Assembly (NCBI GenBank): GCA_965222725.1
Contig: OZ244969.1
Coordinates: 5,022,001-5,086,000, forward strand
DNA from: GCA-2748575 sp965222725
Lineage (GTDB): Bacteria; Pseudomonadota; Gammaproteobacteria; Pseudomonadales; Ketobacteraceae
DNA length: 64,000 nucleotides
Reading direction: 5' to 3'
Shown in pieces: positions 1 to 8,767 of this stretch (positions are counted from its first letter, which is position 1; each line of letters begins with the position of its first letter). The notes beneath the pieces are model-generated. The model made no database searches. It saw only the letters and a list, made by a program, of their open reading frames with translations, and was not told the DNA's origin. The translations under genes and the position numbers were made by a program.

Positions 1-894
1 CACAATATCCTTGTTCTCCGGCAGACGTACAATCACATCAGGCTGACGACGTTCACCGGTTTCGCCTTTCAGGCTGACCTGGGTTTCGTACTCAATGCCC
101 TTACGCAAACCGGAGGTTTCCAGAATTCGTTCCAGCACCATTTCACCCCAGTTACCCTGGATTTTGGTGTCCCCTTTCAGGGCTTTGGTGAGTTTGAGGG
201 CATCCTCGCTCATGCGGCTGTTAATGTCTTTCAGCAGGGTGATTTCCTTCAACAGGGACACCCGCTCTTTGGATTCCTTGTCGTAAACGTCTTCCACACG
301 CTTTTTAAAATCCGTTAGCTGTTCACGCAAAGGCGACAGTATCTGCTCCATGTTGGATTTGTTCTGGGTGGTGAACTTTTCACTTTTATCTTCAAACAGC
401 TTGTTGGCAATGTTCTGGAATTCCACTTTCAGCTGGTCTTTAGCTTCTTTAAGCAGTGCTACTTTTTCCACCAGTTCCTGTTGCGAAGATTCCAGACGGG
501 CCTGCAATTCACTGCATTTACCGTGCTCTTCTTTTAGCAGCTGCTGCAGATGGCGGCTTTCGCGATCCTTTTCATCCAGTTTGCGTTCCAGTTGTTCCAG
601 CTGACTGATTTGCTGTTCCAGCTGGGACACCCGGGACTGTTGCTGATGATATTTTTCCTGCCACTGGTGTTCATTCTGGTGAGCCTGTTCAGAACGCTGC
701 GACAGTTCCTGGTATTTCTCTTCCAGGTGCTGGAGGCTGGAGGCAAGCTGCTGGGCTTCCAGTTGTTTTTCCGCCTGTATCTTGTCGATCATGGCTTTGG
801 TGCGCTGATTGGCCACCACCCAGATCAGCAGTGCGCCCACCAGCAAGCCGGCCACAAACAGGCCAAGAGGTATCAACAGATCAGCATTCGCCAC
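1..894 (-). CDS. rmuC: DNA recombination protein RmuC, C-terminus cut by window edge
   Basis: RmuC proteins limit recombination at inverted repeats and are thought to act as membrane-anchored nucleases. The N-terminal 298 residues are present; the rest lies left of the window. I extend the reading frame to a GTG start at 894-892, which places one membrane segment at about residues 5-27 (LLIPLGLFVAGLLVGALL). A Gln/Glu-rich coiled coil follows to about residue 190, then the start of the RmuC core with the family-like strings GNWGEMVLERILE and QPDVIVRLPE. It lies 44 bp downstream of tatD in the same direction and may be the last gene of the long fab-tatD transcript. The family is clear; the start is inferred because no ATG precedes the membrane segment. 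Confidence 0.88.
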   Translation of the reverse strand, partial: MANADLLIPLGLFVAGLLVGALLIWVVANQRTKAMIDKIQAEKQLEAQQLASSLQHLEEKYQELSQRSEQAHQNEHQWQEKYHQQQSRVSQLEQQISQLEQLERKLDEKDRESRHLQQLLKEEHGKCSELQARLESSQQELVEKVALLKEAKDQLKVEFQNIANKLFEDKSEKFTTQNKSNMEQILSPLREQLTDFKKRVEDVYDKESKERVSLLKEITLLKDINSRMSEDALKLTKALKGDTKIQGNWGEMVLERILETSGLRKGIEYETQVSLKGETGERRQPDVIVRLPENKDIV

Positions 895-937
895 GATTTA
901 ACTCCCGGTATAAAAAACAACGCTGCCAATAAACCCG

Positions 938-1717
938 CTAGCTACGGGCTTTGCTGAACAGCTCAAAAAAATTATTGGTGGTAGTCTGCGCTACCGTTTC
1001 CACATCTACATTTTTAATCTCGGCAATTTTCTTTGCCACTTCCACCACGTATTTCGGCTGATTTTCCTTGCCGCGATGGGGCACCGGCGCCAGCCAGGGG
1101 GCATCGGTTTCAATCAGCAGCCGCTCCAGTGGCAAGGCCTCTACCACCTGGCGCAATTCTTTGGCTGAATGAAAGGTAACGATACCGGAAATGGAAATAT
1201 AAAACCCCAGTTCCACGGCCTGCTCCGCCATAGCCAGGGATTCGGTAAAGCAATGCAAAACGCCGTTAACTTTGCCCTCACCTTTTTGCTTCAGGCAATT
1301 GATGGTGTCTTCCCGGGCATCGCGGGTATGGATAATCAACGGCAGACCGGAACGCCTGGCCGCCTCGACATGGATCTCAAAGCGCCGCATCTGCCAGTCG
1401 TTGTCTTTTTTGCAGTAATAGTAATCCAGACCGGTTTCGCCAATGCCCACCACTTTGGGATGCTCCGCGTATTTCAGCAGGGCCTCTACAGAAGGTTCCC
1501 GGCTTTCCTGATACAGGGGATGGGTACCCACAGTGGCATAAACATTCGGATAGGCTTCGGCCACCTGGATGACTTCATCCATGGTTTCCAGATCAATACC
1601 AATGCAGAGAATATGATTGACGCCCAGATCGCGGGCAGCGTTAACGGGGTTATCCAGCAGCTGGTCGTGCAGCGACAGATCCAGCTTGTTCAGGTGGCAA
1701 TGGGAATCAACAAACAT
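938..1717 (-). CDS. tatD: TatD family metal-dependent DNase
   Basis: A TIM-barrel metal-dependent hydrolase of 259 residues, the usual TatD length. The metal ligands expected for the family are visible: H6 and H8 in DSHCHLN, E94 in GIGETGLDYY, H130 in LIIHTRDA, H155 in VLHCF and the Asp in IETDAPWLAP. TatD proteins have 3'-5' exonuclease activity on DNA and RNA, with proposed roles in DNA repair or RNA quality control. The gene directly follows pilZ (39-bp gap), the same order as in Pseudomonas, and closes the holB-pilZ-tatD run. Nothing about the protein is unusual. Confidence 0.95.
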   Translation of the reverse strand: MFVDSHCHLNKLDLSLHDQLLDNPVNAARDLGVNHILCIGIDLETMDEVIQVAEAYPNVYATVGTHPLYQESREPSVEALLKYAEHPKVVGIGETGLDYYYCKKDNDWQMRRFEIHVEAARRSGLPLIIHTRDAREDTINCLKQKGEGKVNGVLHCFTESLAMAEQAVELGFYISISGIVTFHSAKELRQVVEALPLERLLIETDAPWLAPVPHRGKENQPKYVVEVAKKIAEIKNVDVETVAQTTTNNFFELFSKARS

Positions 1718-1756
1718 CCTTACTCCATGGGTGCAAATACTGTCGGGTATTGTGCA

Positions 1757-2104
1757 CTACATGGTATGGGTTGGTCGATCGGATTCAAGCGCCCCGGCAA
1801 GGTAGGTTTCGATTTTGTGCTTGGCGGTGTCGTCCTGGTCGTTGAACTGCACGCCAATGCCCGCAGCACGGTTGCCCTGGGCACCTTTGGGGGTGACCCA
1901 GACGATTTTGCCGGCCACCGGGATCTTCTCGGTTTCTTCCATCAGATTCAGTAACAGGAAGACTTCTTCACCCAGCTTGTACTGCTTGTTGGTGGGAATA
2001 AACAGGCCGCCGTTTTTGATAAACGGCATGTAGGCGGCATAAAGCACCGCTTTATCCTTGATGGTGAGGGAAAGTATACCGGATCGTGATCCACCAATGG
2101 CCAT
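1757..2104 (-). CDS. pilZ: Type IV pilus assembly protein PilZ
   Basis: This 115-residue protein matches what I recall of Pseudomonas PilZ along nearly its full length, for example GILSLTIKDK near the N-terminus, KIPVAGKIVWVTPKGAQG mid-protein and ETYLAGALESDRPTHTM at the end. PilZ is needed for type IV pilus assembly and interacts with the pilus regulatory machinery (family knowledge). The c-di-GMP-binding RxxxR motif of most PilZ domains is absent, as in classical PilZ itself, so direct nucleotide binding is not expected. It lies between holB and tatD as in Pseudomonas. There is a 200-bp gap after holB, so it may have its own promoter. Confidence 0.95.
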   Translation of the reverse strand: MAIGGSRSGILSLTIKDKAVLYAAYMPFIKNGGLFIPTNKQYKLGEEVFLLLNLMEETEKIPVAGKIVWVTPKGAQGNRAAGIGVQFNDQDDTAKHKIETYLAGALESDRPTHTM

Positions 2105-2304
2105 AACAACCTGTCCTGCCTTCTGAGTTATATCATGCCCTGGAACAATTGCTTAATAATCAGCGATTAAGAGCATTTACACCTGTTAGCTATCAGTTTA
2201 GCAACCGAACGGCGCTGCTGCCTAACTGAAGCTGACTTTTCTTAATTTTTTTAGGGGCTGGGTCACATTCAGCGCCGGATCCGGACCCTGATTCAACTAA
2301 AGAT

Positions 2305-3306
2305 TCAGGCGCTTATCTGCGACCAGCGGATCAGCAGCTCTTCCAGCAACAGCTGCAGATTGGGATTGGCCTGGCTCTTGAGCATGGCCTGAATCCGCTG
2401 CAGATGATCATAAAACTCATGGGACGCCACCGGCGCCACCTGATGCTGCATTTGCCGGAAAAACGGCAGCAGATCCTGATTCACCACCGGGCCGTCGCCC
2501 GCGGCACAATAGCGGTTAAAATCAATCTGCCAGGCCAGCAGCCAGCTGATGATCTCTCCCAGGTCATAACCCTGCCAGATTTCGGCCGCCTTGACCGGGT
2601 CCAGCTTGCCTTCGTAGACGGCAATCCAGCTGCGCACAATGGCATCCCGCTCTTTCAGCCAGTCCCGGTCATTCAGCTGCATGGCCTTTACCGGCGCCCC
2701 GTTGGCCACCTGCAGCAGCTGATCAGCCTTGGCCGCGTCGTTCACCAGGCCGGACAGCCAGGGCTGGCTGAAGCTGCGGGGAGGAATGGGAAAATCCAGG
2801 GACTGGCAACGGCTGCGTATGGTGGCCAGCAGGCCGGAGATCTGATGGGTAACCAGTACCATCAGGGTGTCTTTACCGGGCTCTTCCAGACATTTCAGGA
2901 GGGCGTTGGAGGCATTCACGTTCATGGCTTCCGCCGGCGCAATCAGCACCACCCGGTACCCACCAAACTGGGGACTTTTGCTGGCAAAATCCAGAATCCG
3001 GCGCACCTGGTCAATCTTGATAGCTTTGCCCGCCTCCTCCGGCTCGATCAGCAACATATCCGGGTGAGAGGCGGCTTTCAGCAGCTGGCAGCTTTTGCAG
3101 CGGCCACAGGCCACCTTACCCTTGGGATCGGCACACAGCAGGTATTGGGACAGGGCCAGGGCAAACTGGCCTTTGCCGGTACCTTCCGGGCCCCGCAGCA
3201 ATAAACCGTGGGGCAACTGATCCTGCTCCCGGCGCTGCAGCAGCCGGCTCCAGAATTCTTCCTGCCAGGGTAATGGCCCTACGATGGAATGGTTATCGGC
3301 CAGCAT
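2305..3306 (-). CDS. holB: DNA polymerase III subunit delta' (clamp loader)
   Basis: Clamp-loader subunit delta' of the replicative DNA polymerase, 333 residues. An AAA+ core begins with a P-loop-like GPEGTGKG at about residues 39-46. Four cysteines of the clamp-loader zinc module follow: C58, C67, C70 and C73. The sensor-1-like region contains NALLKCLEEPG. The C-terminal part is helical and varies within the family. The start lies 2 bp from the end of tmk, and the tmk-holB order is conserved in many gammaproteobacteria, so the two are almost certainly cotranscribed and perhaps translationally linked. Confidence 0.95.
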   Translation of the reverse strand: MLADNHSIVGPLPWQEEFWSRLLQRREQDQLPHGLLLRGPEGTGKGQFALALSQYLLCADPKGKVACGRCKSCQLLKAASHPDMLLIEPEEAGKAIKIDQVRRILDFASKSPQFGGYRVVLIAPAEAMNVNASNALLKCLEEPGKDTLMVLVTHQISGLLATIRSRCQSLDFPIPPRSFSQPWLSGLVNDAAKADQLLQVANGAPVKAMQLNDRDWLKERDAIVRSWIAVYEGKLDPVKAAEIWQGYDLGEIISWLLAWQIDFNRYCAAGDGPVVNQDLLPFFRQMQHQVAPVASHEFYDHLQRIQAMLKSQANPNLQLLLEELLIRWSQISA

Positions 3307-3308
3307 GC

Positions 3309-3941
3309 TCAGTATCCTGCCAGTATGTTTTTCAGCACGGTTTCGAGCTGCGCTCTGACTCCGGGCAGATCCTGCGAGGCATCCACCAGAAAATAACGGT
3401 CCGGATCTGCGGCGGCGCGATCCAGATAGGCCTGCCGCACTTTTTCAAAAAAGTCGGCTTTTTCCTTTTCAATCCGGTCCAGTTCGCTGCGGGCGCTGGC
3501 CCGGGCCAGGCCCACTTCCACCGGCACATCCAGCAGAATCACGGCATCGGGACGGAATGCGTCCTGCACCAGTGTTTCCAGGGTGGCAATGGTATCCAGG
3601 GAAAGGCCCCGGCCACCGCCCTGATAGGCGTAGGTGGCATCGGTAAAACGGTCGCACAGCACCCAACGGCCTTCAGTGATGGCAGGCTGAATCAGCTGTG
3701 ACAGATGCTGGGCCCGGGCGGCAAATACCAGCAGCAGTTCGGTGGTGTCACAAACCGCTTCGTCCCTGGGGCTGAGCATCACTTCACGGATTTCCTCCGC
3801 CAGAGGCGTACCACCAGGCTCGCGGGTGGCCACAAACTCGATGGCGTTGGCTTTCAGCCAGTCGGCAATGAATTCGATATTGGTGGTTTTCCCTACCCCT
3901 TCAATTCCCTCAACGGTGATAAATAATCCCGGTTTCGTCAT
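3309..3941 (-). CDS. tmk: Thymidylate kinase
   Basis: Converts dTMP to dTDP with ATP, the step feeding dTTP synthesis. At 210 residues it has normal family length. The P-loop EGIEGVGKTT is at residues 11-20, the substrate-site DR pair is in VLCDRFTDATYAYQGGGRG, and the Arg of TREPGGTPLAEEIR sits in the thymidine-binding segment. It lies 10 bp after mltG and 2 bp before holB, consistent with one transcript. No odd features. Confidence 0.96.
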   Translation of the reverse strand: MTKPGLFITVEGIEGVGKTTNIEFIADWLKANAIEFVATREPGGTPLAEEIREVMLSPRDEAVCDTTELLLVFAARAQHLSQLIQPAITEGRWVLCDRFTDATYAYQGGGRGLSLDTIATLETLVQDAFRPDAVILLDVPVEVGLARASARSELDRIEKEKADFFEKVRQAYLDRAAADPDRYFLVDASQDLPGVRAQLETVLKNILAGY

Positions 3942-3951
3942 AACTGGCTGC

Positions 3952-4995
3952 TTATGGTTTGGGGGCTGAACGGTAGTCCGCCCGGCGCTTTAACTGGTAT
4001 TGCCGCACGGCTTTATTGTGGGCTTCCAGGGTTTCGGAAAACACATGGCTGCCGTCGCCCCGGGCAACAAAGTAAAGTGTTTTCCCCGGTGCCGGATGCA
4101 AGGCGGCATGAATGGCTTCCCGGCCGGGATTGGCAATGGGCGTGGGTGGCAGGCCGAAGATCACGTAGGTGTTATAGGCGGTTTTCTGTTTCAGGTGGCT
4201 GCGTTTGATATTGCCCTGATAGGCGGCACCCAGCCCGTAGATCACCGTCGGGTCGGTCTGCAGGCGCATCCGTTTTTGCAGGCGGCGAACAAAAACACCG
4301 GCAATGTCCGGGCGTTCCGCTTCCACGCCGGTTTCCTTCTCCACAATGGAGGCCATGATCAATGCTTCATAAGGAGATTCGTAAGGAAGATCCTCCGCTT
4401 TGTTTTGCCACTCCTCGGCCAGTACGGTATCCATCATGGCACTGGCACGCTTCAGAATATCCAGCGCGGTCGCACCTTTGGTATAAAAATAGGTGTCAGG
4501 AAAAAACTGGCCTTCGTGATGCACACCCGGTTTACCCAGTGCAGCCATCAACAAGGCCGGATCCTTTACCATACCGGCAAAGCCATCCGGTATGATCAGT
4601 TTCTCATCGGCCAGCAGGTTCACCAGATAATCCTGGGTGGTGAGCCCTTCCACCAGAGTAATACCGTACTGAATCACCGAGCCATCCACCAGTTGCTCCA
4701 GCAGCTGATGGGGGGTTGTGCCGGTTAATACTTCGTACTCCCCCGCCTTGATCTTTGCTGCCATATCCATGTAGCGGGCGTAGTACACAAAAGGCCTGAT
4801 ACCATCCAGCGCTTCGAGCGACTGCAGCTGCCTGGCCACATGATAGATACTGTCGCCACGGGTAACCTCAAGGCGCAGGGGCTCCTGAATGGCCAGCGGC
4901 TCATTCATTTTCAGCATCATATAGCGATAGCCGATGGCGGTGGCAGCCAGGGCAATGGCGATCAGTAAAAAGAACAGACGAACGGCAAGACTCAT
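3952..4995 (-). CDS. mltG: Endolytic murein transglycosylase MltG
   Basis: A membrane-anchored lytic transglycosylase that cuts nascent glycan strands and is proposed to end their elongation. The 347 residues contain one N-terminal membrane segment (about 4-25), a LysM-like region around 40-90 (RGDSIYHVARQL) and the YceG catalytic core. The probable catalytic glutamate is E219 in ASIVEKETG, equivalent to E218 of E. coli MltG. Its start overlaps the end of pabC by 4 bp, so the pabC-mltG pair is likely translationally coupled. Confidence 0.95.
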   Translation of the reverse strand: MSLAVRLFFLLIAIALAATAIGYRYMMLKMNEPLAIQEPLRLEVTRGDSIYHVARQLQSLEALDGIRPFVYYARYMDMAAKIKAGEYEVLTGTTPHQLLEQLVDGSVIQYGITLVEGLTTQDYLVNLLADEKLIIPDGFAGMVKDPALLMAALGKPGVHHEGQFFPDTYFYTKGATALDILKRASAMMDTVLAEEWQNKAEDLPYESPYEALIMASIVEKETGVEAERPDIAGVFVRRLQKRMRLQTDPTVIYGLGAAYQGNIKRSHLKQKTAYNTYVIFGLPPTPIANPGREAIHAALHPAPGKTLYFVARGDGSHVFSETLEAHNKAVRQYQLKRRADYRSAPKP

Positions 4996-5825
4996 GAAAT
5001 TAATGACATCACTTTCTGTTGTATTTGTTCAAATAGCACCGAGCGACGCACAGTAAGATCCTTACCGGCAATGCGCCGCACCGGCCAGAGACCAAACACA
5101 CTGTTGCAGAGAAACACCCTGTCAGCGGATTCCAGTTGTTCCGTGCTGATCTGCGCCAGTTCGCGAACCGGTGAACCCAGTTCCTTGCAGGTCTCAACAA
5201 TAAAGCGCTGCATGGTACCCCGTACAGCACTGGCAGCCAAGGGTGCCGACAGAAGCGTCTCATCTTTAACAAGAAACAGGTTGCTCATGGTGCCTTCGAT
5301 CCAGCCATGGGCGGCATCACTCATCAGGCCTTCCTGACAGTCCGTGGCTGAAAATTCCTGACGGGCAAGCACCTGATCAAGCCGGTTAAGGTGTTTGATA
5401 CCCAGCAGCAGAGGCTGAGTGGAAACCTGGGTAGTGCACAGGTGAAGGTGAATACCCTGACTGTACCAGCTGGCAGGATAGTCCGTTAACGGGAAACCCT
5501 GAATGATAACCGTGGGCGCGGGATGGTCCGGCGGCAGATAGCCCCTGCCACCACTGCCACGGGTGACTGTCAGTTTGATGATTCCGGGGGAGACGTCTTG
5601 TTCGTAGCGATACATTTCATCACGTATCGCGGCAACGTCCGGCGACATCCCCAGGCGCTCCAGCCCCAGGGACAGACGCTCCAGGTGCCATTCCGGCAAG
5701 ACCATACGAGGTTTACAGCGAAGGGTTTCAAACAGGCCGTCACCATAGGCAAGGCCACGATCAGTAACAGGGATCTGATCTGCGACATTGCCATTCACCC
5801 AAACCGGGTACGGGTGATCTGCCAT
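4992..5825 (-). CDS. pabC: Aminodeoxychorismate lyase
   Basis: A PLP-dependent class IV enzyme that turns 4-amino-4-deoxychorismate into p-aminobenzoate plus pyruvate for folate synthesis. It has 277 residues. Visible motifs are the N-terminal TDRGLAYGDGLFETLR (about 21-36), the predicted PLP lysine K144 in LGIKHLNRLDQV, and EGTMSNLFLV, which contacts the cofactor phosphate in the family. The gene follows fabF (10-bp gap) and overlaps mltG, the common fabF-pabC-mltG-tmk-holB order. Class IV aminotransferases are similar, but the context settles the identity. Confidence 0.93.
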   Translation of the reverse strand: MADHPYPVWVNGNVADQIPVTDRGLAYGDGLFETLRCKPRMVLPEWHLERLSLGLERLGMSPDVAAIRDEMYRYEQDVSPGIIKLTVTRGSGGRGYLPPDHPAPTVIIQGFPLTDYPASWYSQGIHLHLCTTQVSTQPLLLGIKHLNRLDQVLARQEFSATDCQEGLMSDAAHGWIEGTMSNLFLVKDETLLSAPLAASAVRGTMQRFIVETCKELGSPVRELAQISTEQLESADRVFLCNSVFGLWPVRRIAGKDLTVRRSVLFEQIQQKVMSLIS

Positions 5826-5835
5826 GCGCTAGCGG

Positions 5836-7077
5836 TTACTCATAGCGCTTGAATACCAGCGTGCCGTTGGTGCCACCAAAACCAAAGGAGTTCGACACGG
5901 CGATATCAATTTTTTGTTCGCGGGCCTGATGAGGCACATAGTCCAGATCGCAGCCTTCGCCCGGGTTGTCCAGGTTGATGGTGGGCGGCGCCACGTTATC
6001 GCGAATGGACAGCAGGGAAAATATCGCTTCCACCGCACCGGCGGCGCCCAGCAAATGGCCCACCATGGATTTGGTGGAGCTGACCATCAACTGATTGGCA
6101 TGGTTACCGAACACCGTTTTGATGGCATTGGTTTCGGCAATATCGCCGGCCGGTGTCGAGGTGCCGTGAGCATTGATGTAGTCCACCGCATCGCCGCTGA
6201 TACCGGCATCCCGTATGGCGCTTTCCATGGACAGGGCCGCGCCGGCGCCGTCTTCCGGCGGTGCGGTCATATGAAAAGCGTCCGCGCTGGCACCAAAGCC
6301 GATCAGCTCGCCGTAGATTTTTGCCCCCCGGGCTTTGGCGTGCTCCAGCTCTTCCAGCATCAGGGCACCGGCACCGTCTGACAGCACAAAGCCGTCCCGA
6401 TCCCGGTCCCAGGGCCGACTGGCTTTCTGGGGTTCATCATTACGGGTGGACATGGCCCGGGCCGAGCAGAATCCTGCCATTCCCAGGGGTGAAGAGCCGT
6501 GCTCAGCGCCACCGGCAATCATTGCGTCGGCATCACCGTAGGCAATGGTTCTTGCAGCAAACCCAATGGAATGGGTACCGGTGGTACAGGCCGTTACCAG
6601 GGCGACATTGGGGCCCTTGAGGCCGTACTTGATAGAAATATTCCCGGAAATCATGTTGATGATGCTGCCGGGTATCACGAAAGGATTAACCTTGCGGGGG
6701 CCGCGATCCAGCATTACCTTGTGGTTGTTCTCGATGTTCTCGATACCACCAATACCGGAGCCCATGGCAACGCCGATCCGGTGGGCATTGGCATCGGTCA
6801 CTTCCAGCCCGGAATCTGCAATGGACTGCATGGCAGCCGCGATACCGTACTGGATAAACTTGTCCATTTTGCGGGCCTCTTTCTTTGGAAAGTAGGCTTC
6901 CGTATCAAAATCCTTGATCAGGCCGGCAAACTGTGTGGCATGGCTGGAAATGTCATAGTGCTCGATGGGAACTATTCCGCTTTTTCCCTGAAGTACCGCC
7001 GCCCAGGTATCCTCAACATTGTTGGCCAGTGGGCTTAACATCCCAACACCCGTTATAACCACTCGACGCTTCGACAC
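5836..7077 (-). CDS. fabF: 3-oxoacyl-ACP synthase II (KAS II)
   Basis: Condensing enzyme that elongates acyl-ACP with malonyl-ACP. The catalytic triad is intact: C164 in VTACTTGTHS, H304 in NAHGTSTP and H341 in VGHLLGAAG. I choose the GTG at 7077-7075 because a GGGAGGA Shine-Dalgarno lies just upstream and the resulting 413 residues equal E. coli FabF; an upstream in-frame start would add nine unconserved residues. It is separated from acpP by 520 bp that hold a terminator and a large palindromic element, so it probably has its own promoter or depends on readthrough. Confidence 0.96.
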   Translation of the reverse strand: MSKRRVVITGVGMLSPLANNVEDTWAAVLQGKSGIVPIEHYDISSHATQFAGLIKDFDTEAYFPKKEARKMDKFIQYGIAAAMQSIADSGLEVTDANAHRIGVAMGSGIGGIENIENNHKVMLDRGPRKVNPFVIPGSIINMISGNISIKYGLKGPNVALVTACTTGTHSIGFAARTIAYGDADAMIAGGAEHGSSPLGMAGFCSARAMSTRNDEPQKASRPWDRDRDGFVLSDGAGALMLEELEHAKARGAKIYGELIGFGASADAFHMTAPPEDGAGAALSMESAIRDAGISGDAVDYINAHGTSTPAGDIAETNAIKTVFGNHANQLMVSSTKSMVGHLLGAAGAVEAIFSLLSIRDNVAPPTINLDNPGEGCDLDYVPHQAREQKIDIAVSNSFGFGGTNGTLVFKRYE

Positions 7078-7175
7078 CCTGCATTCCTCCCAGGCTAATT
7101 CCACACGATGACGGTTACCGTTACCACCATTCAGTGCAGGCTATGTTATTGTTGTTCTGTTAAACAACTGTTATT

Positions 7176-7440
7176 GGGAACCGCTGATCAAGTCTAGGCG
7201 GCCTCTGTCATTCAGGAATTTTCTCTGGCAAGGCGTGCGATGCAGGCGGGCTGGTTGCCCGACGAAGCAGCACAACGCGGCCAGAGGGAATTCCTGAATG
7301 ACCCTTCGGGCGCGACCTGAAAGACACAACTGCTGCGTTAAGTTTCTTGCTAAGGACTACGGCCATTAACGGCGAAACTTGCCTTGCATTTGTGCCTTTC
7401 AGGTTGCGCAGAGGCCACCTAGACTTGATCAGAGGTTCCC
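7176..7440. repeat. Palindromic cloverleaf-like element (possible MITE or REP-type repeat)
   Basis: The 265-bp element has nearly perfect 32-bp terminal inverted repeats, 7176-7207 and 7409-7440, starting GGGAACC and ending GGTTCCC, with 30 of 32 positions complementary. Inside are two more inverted repeats: 7209-7228 with 7281-7300 (18/20), and about 7311-7345 with 7374-7408 (imperfect). Between them lies a short CCCTTCGGG hairpin at 7302-7310. Folded as RNA or single-stranded DNA it gives an outer stem carrying two long arms and a mini arm. It has no coding capacity. No clear target-site duplication is visible at the ends. Terminal repeats of this kind suggest a non-autonomous mobile element, but I saw no second copy in this window. 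Confidence 0.7.
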
Positions 7441-7546
7441 CAGTTGAAACAATTTACTAAAATACACCCCGTAAAGACCAGCGCCAGCTCGCAAATTTTG
7501 ACAGGCATCAGGTAATTCAACAGGTAAATAAAAGGGGCTTACATAG

Positions 7547-7576
7547 AAAAAGGCCGCTGCGTTGATGCAAGCGGCC
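7547..7576 (-). terminator. Rho-independent terminator of acpP
   Basis: On the minus strand, 21 bp after the acpP stop, GGCCGCT pairs with AGCGGCC around an 11-nt loop and runs straight into TTTTT. It is well placed to end a short acpP transcript ahead of fabF. Confidence 0.85.
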
Positions 7577-7597
7577 TCTTCATCGGTCCGGACACAG

Positions 7598-7831
7598 TTA
7601 CGAGTGTGAATTCACGTAATCAATGGCTTCCTGAACCTTGGTGATTTTCTCTGCTTCTTCATCAGGGATCTCAGTTTCAAACTCTTCTTCAAGAGCCATA
7701 ACCAGCTCTACTGTGTCCAGAGAGTCTGCACCTAAATCTTCAACGAATGAGGCGTCGTTTGTCACTTCTTCCAGTTTTACGCCCAGCTGCTCAGCGACAA
7801 TCTTTTTGACGCGTTCTTCTACATTGCTCAT
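7598..7831 (-). CDS. acpP: Acyl carrier protein
   Basis: The small acidic carrier of fatty-acyl chains during fatty acid and lipid A synthesis. The 77-residue frame from the ATG at 7831 matches the family length, and AGGAGA sits upstream; an upstream in-frame start would add 31 unlikely residues. The phosphopantetheine attachment site is S37 in LGADSLDTVELV. It lies downstream of fabG with a 158-bp gap containing promoter-like sequence and is followed by a strong terminator, which suits the high expression expected of acpP. Confidence 0.97.
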   Translation of the reverse strand: MSNVEERVKKIVAEQLGVKLEEVTNDASFVEDLGADSLDTVELVMALEEEFETEIPDEEAEKITKVQEAIDYVNSHS

Positions 7832-7878
7832 TTGAATTAAGTCTCCTGTTTGAGTATCCCTTTGGAATAAGGGCCTAT

Positions 7879-7908
7879 AGTTTAAAAAAAACGTAGTAAA
7901 CGTTTCAA
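7879..7908 (-). promoter_or_regulatory. Candidate sigma70 promoter for acpP
   Basis: Reading the minus strand, TTGAAA (7908-7903) is separated by 18 bp from TAAACT (7884-7879), about 50 bp before the acpP start. A second possibility lies farther upstream, a perfect TTGACA at 7969-7964 followed 17 bp later by the poor -10 GTTGAT. A dedicated promoter is expected here because acpP also has its own terminator. This is pattern matching only. Confidence 0.4.
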
Positions 7909-7989
7909 GCTTCCAGTTCAGCAAATTTTATTTCTTGAAAATCAACAGGTTAAAGCATCACCCTGTCAAATATGCGGAGCAATTTCCAG

Positions 7990-8736
7990 CTACATATACA
8001 TTCCACCGTTAACCGGCAGGGTGGCACCGGTAACATAGCCTGCCTGATCGCTCACTAAAAACTCGACGGCGGCTGCAATCTCATCGGGATCCCCCAGGCG
8101 GCCGGCCGGAATCTGCGCCAGCATAGTTTCTTTCTGGGTATCAGACAATTCTCTGGTCATATCAGTATCAATAAAACCCGGCGCCACCGCATTGACGGTA
8201 ATTCCGCGGGATCCGAACTCTCTGGCCATGGCCCTGGAAAAACCTTCCATACCTGCCTTGGCGGCAGCGTAGTTTGCCTGCCCCGGATTGCCCATGGCCC
8301 CCACCACGGAGCTGATATTCACGATGCGTCCCCAGCGTGCCTTGGTCATACCACGCACGCAGGCTTTGCACATACGGTAAACGGAAGACAGGTTGGTATC
8401 AATAACGCCATCCCACTCTTCCTGCTTCATTCGTAACATGATGTTATCCCGGGTTATACCGGCATTGTTTACCAGAATCACCGGAGCCCCCAGGTCTTCC
8501 TTGATCTGCTGCAACACAGAATCAACGGATTCCTGCTCGGTCACGTTCAGGCAGTAACCCTTACCTGTGGCGCCCATCTCGCTCAGGTAATCACTGATCG
8601 CCCCGGCGCCACCTTCAGATGTGGCGGTACCCGCCACGGCATATCCCGCATTGGCCAGACGCTGGGCAATGGCCTTACCAATCCCCCGGCTGGCACCTGT
8701 CACCAGTGCCACCCGCTTTTCTGTCTGCTCGCTCAT
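7990..8736 (-). CDS. fabG: 3-oxoacyl-ACP reductase
   Basis: NADPH-dependent short-chain dehydrogenase that reduces 3-ketoacyl-ACP in each elongation round. The 248 residues show the cofactor-binding TGASRGIG at 13-20, NNAG at 90-93 and the catalytic S143, Y156 and K160 (YAAAK). It lies between fabD (31-bp gap) and acpP, the standard order. No unusual features. Confidence 0.97.
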   Translation of the reverse strand: MSEQTEKRVALVTGASRGIGKAIAQRLANAGYAVAGTATSEGGAGAISDYLSEMGATGKGYCLNVTEQESVDSVLQQIKEDLGAPVILVNNAGITRDNIMLRMKQEEWDGVIDTNLSSVYRMCKACVRGMTKARWGRIVNISSVVGAMGNPGQANYAAAKAGMEGFSRAMAREFGSRGITVNAVAPGFIDTDMTRELSDTQKETMLAQIPAGRLGDPDEIAAAVEFLVSDQAGYVTGATLPVNGGMYM

Positions 8737-8767
8737 TGCAACTCCTTGGTATTTTTATGTTGTTTCG

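Larger units (their letters stand above)
7078..7597. other. acpP-fabF intergenic region (520 bp)
   Basis: This non-coding gap splits the fab cluster. It holds, in the direction of transcription (right to left), the acpP terminator at 7547-7576, about 100 bp of AT-richer unannotated sequence, the palindromic element at 7176-7440, and about 100 bp of leader before the fabF GTG. No believable reading frame is present on either strand. The arrangement implies that acpP and fabF are at least partly uncoupled in expression. Confidence 0.8.
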
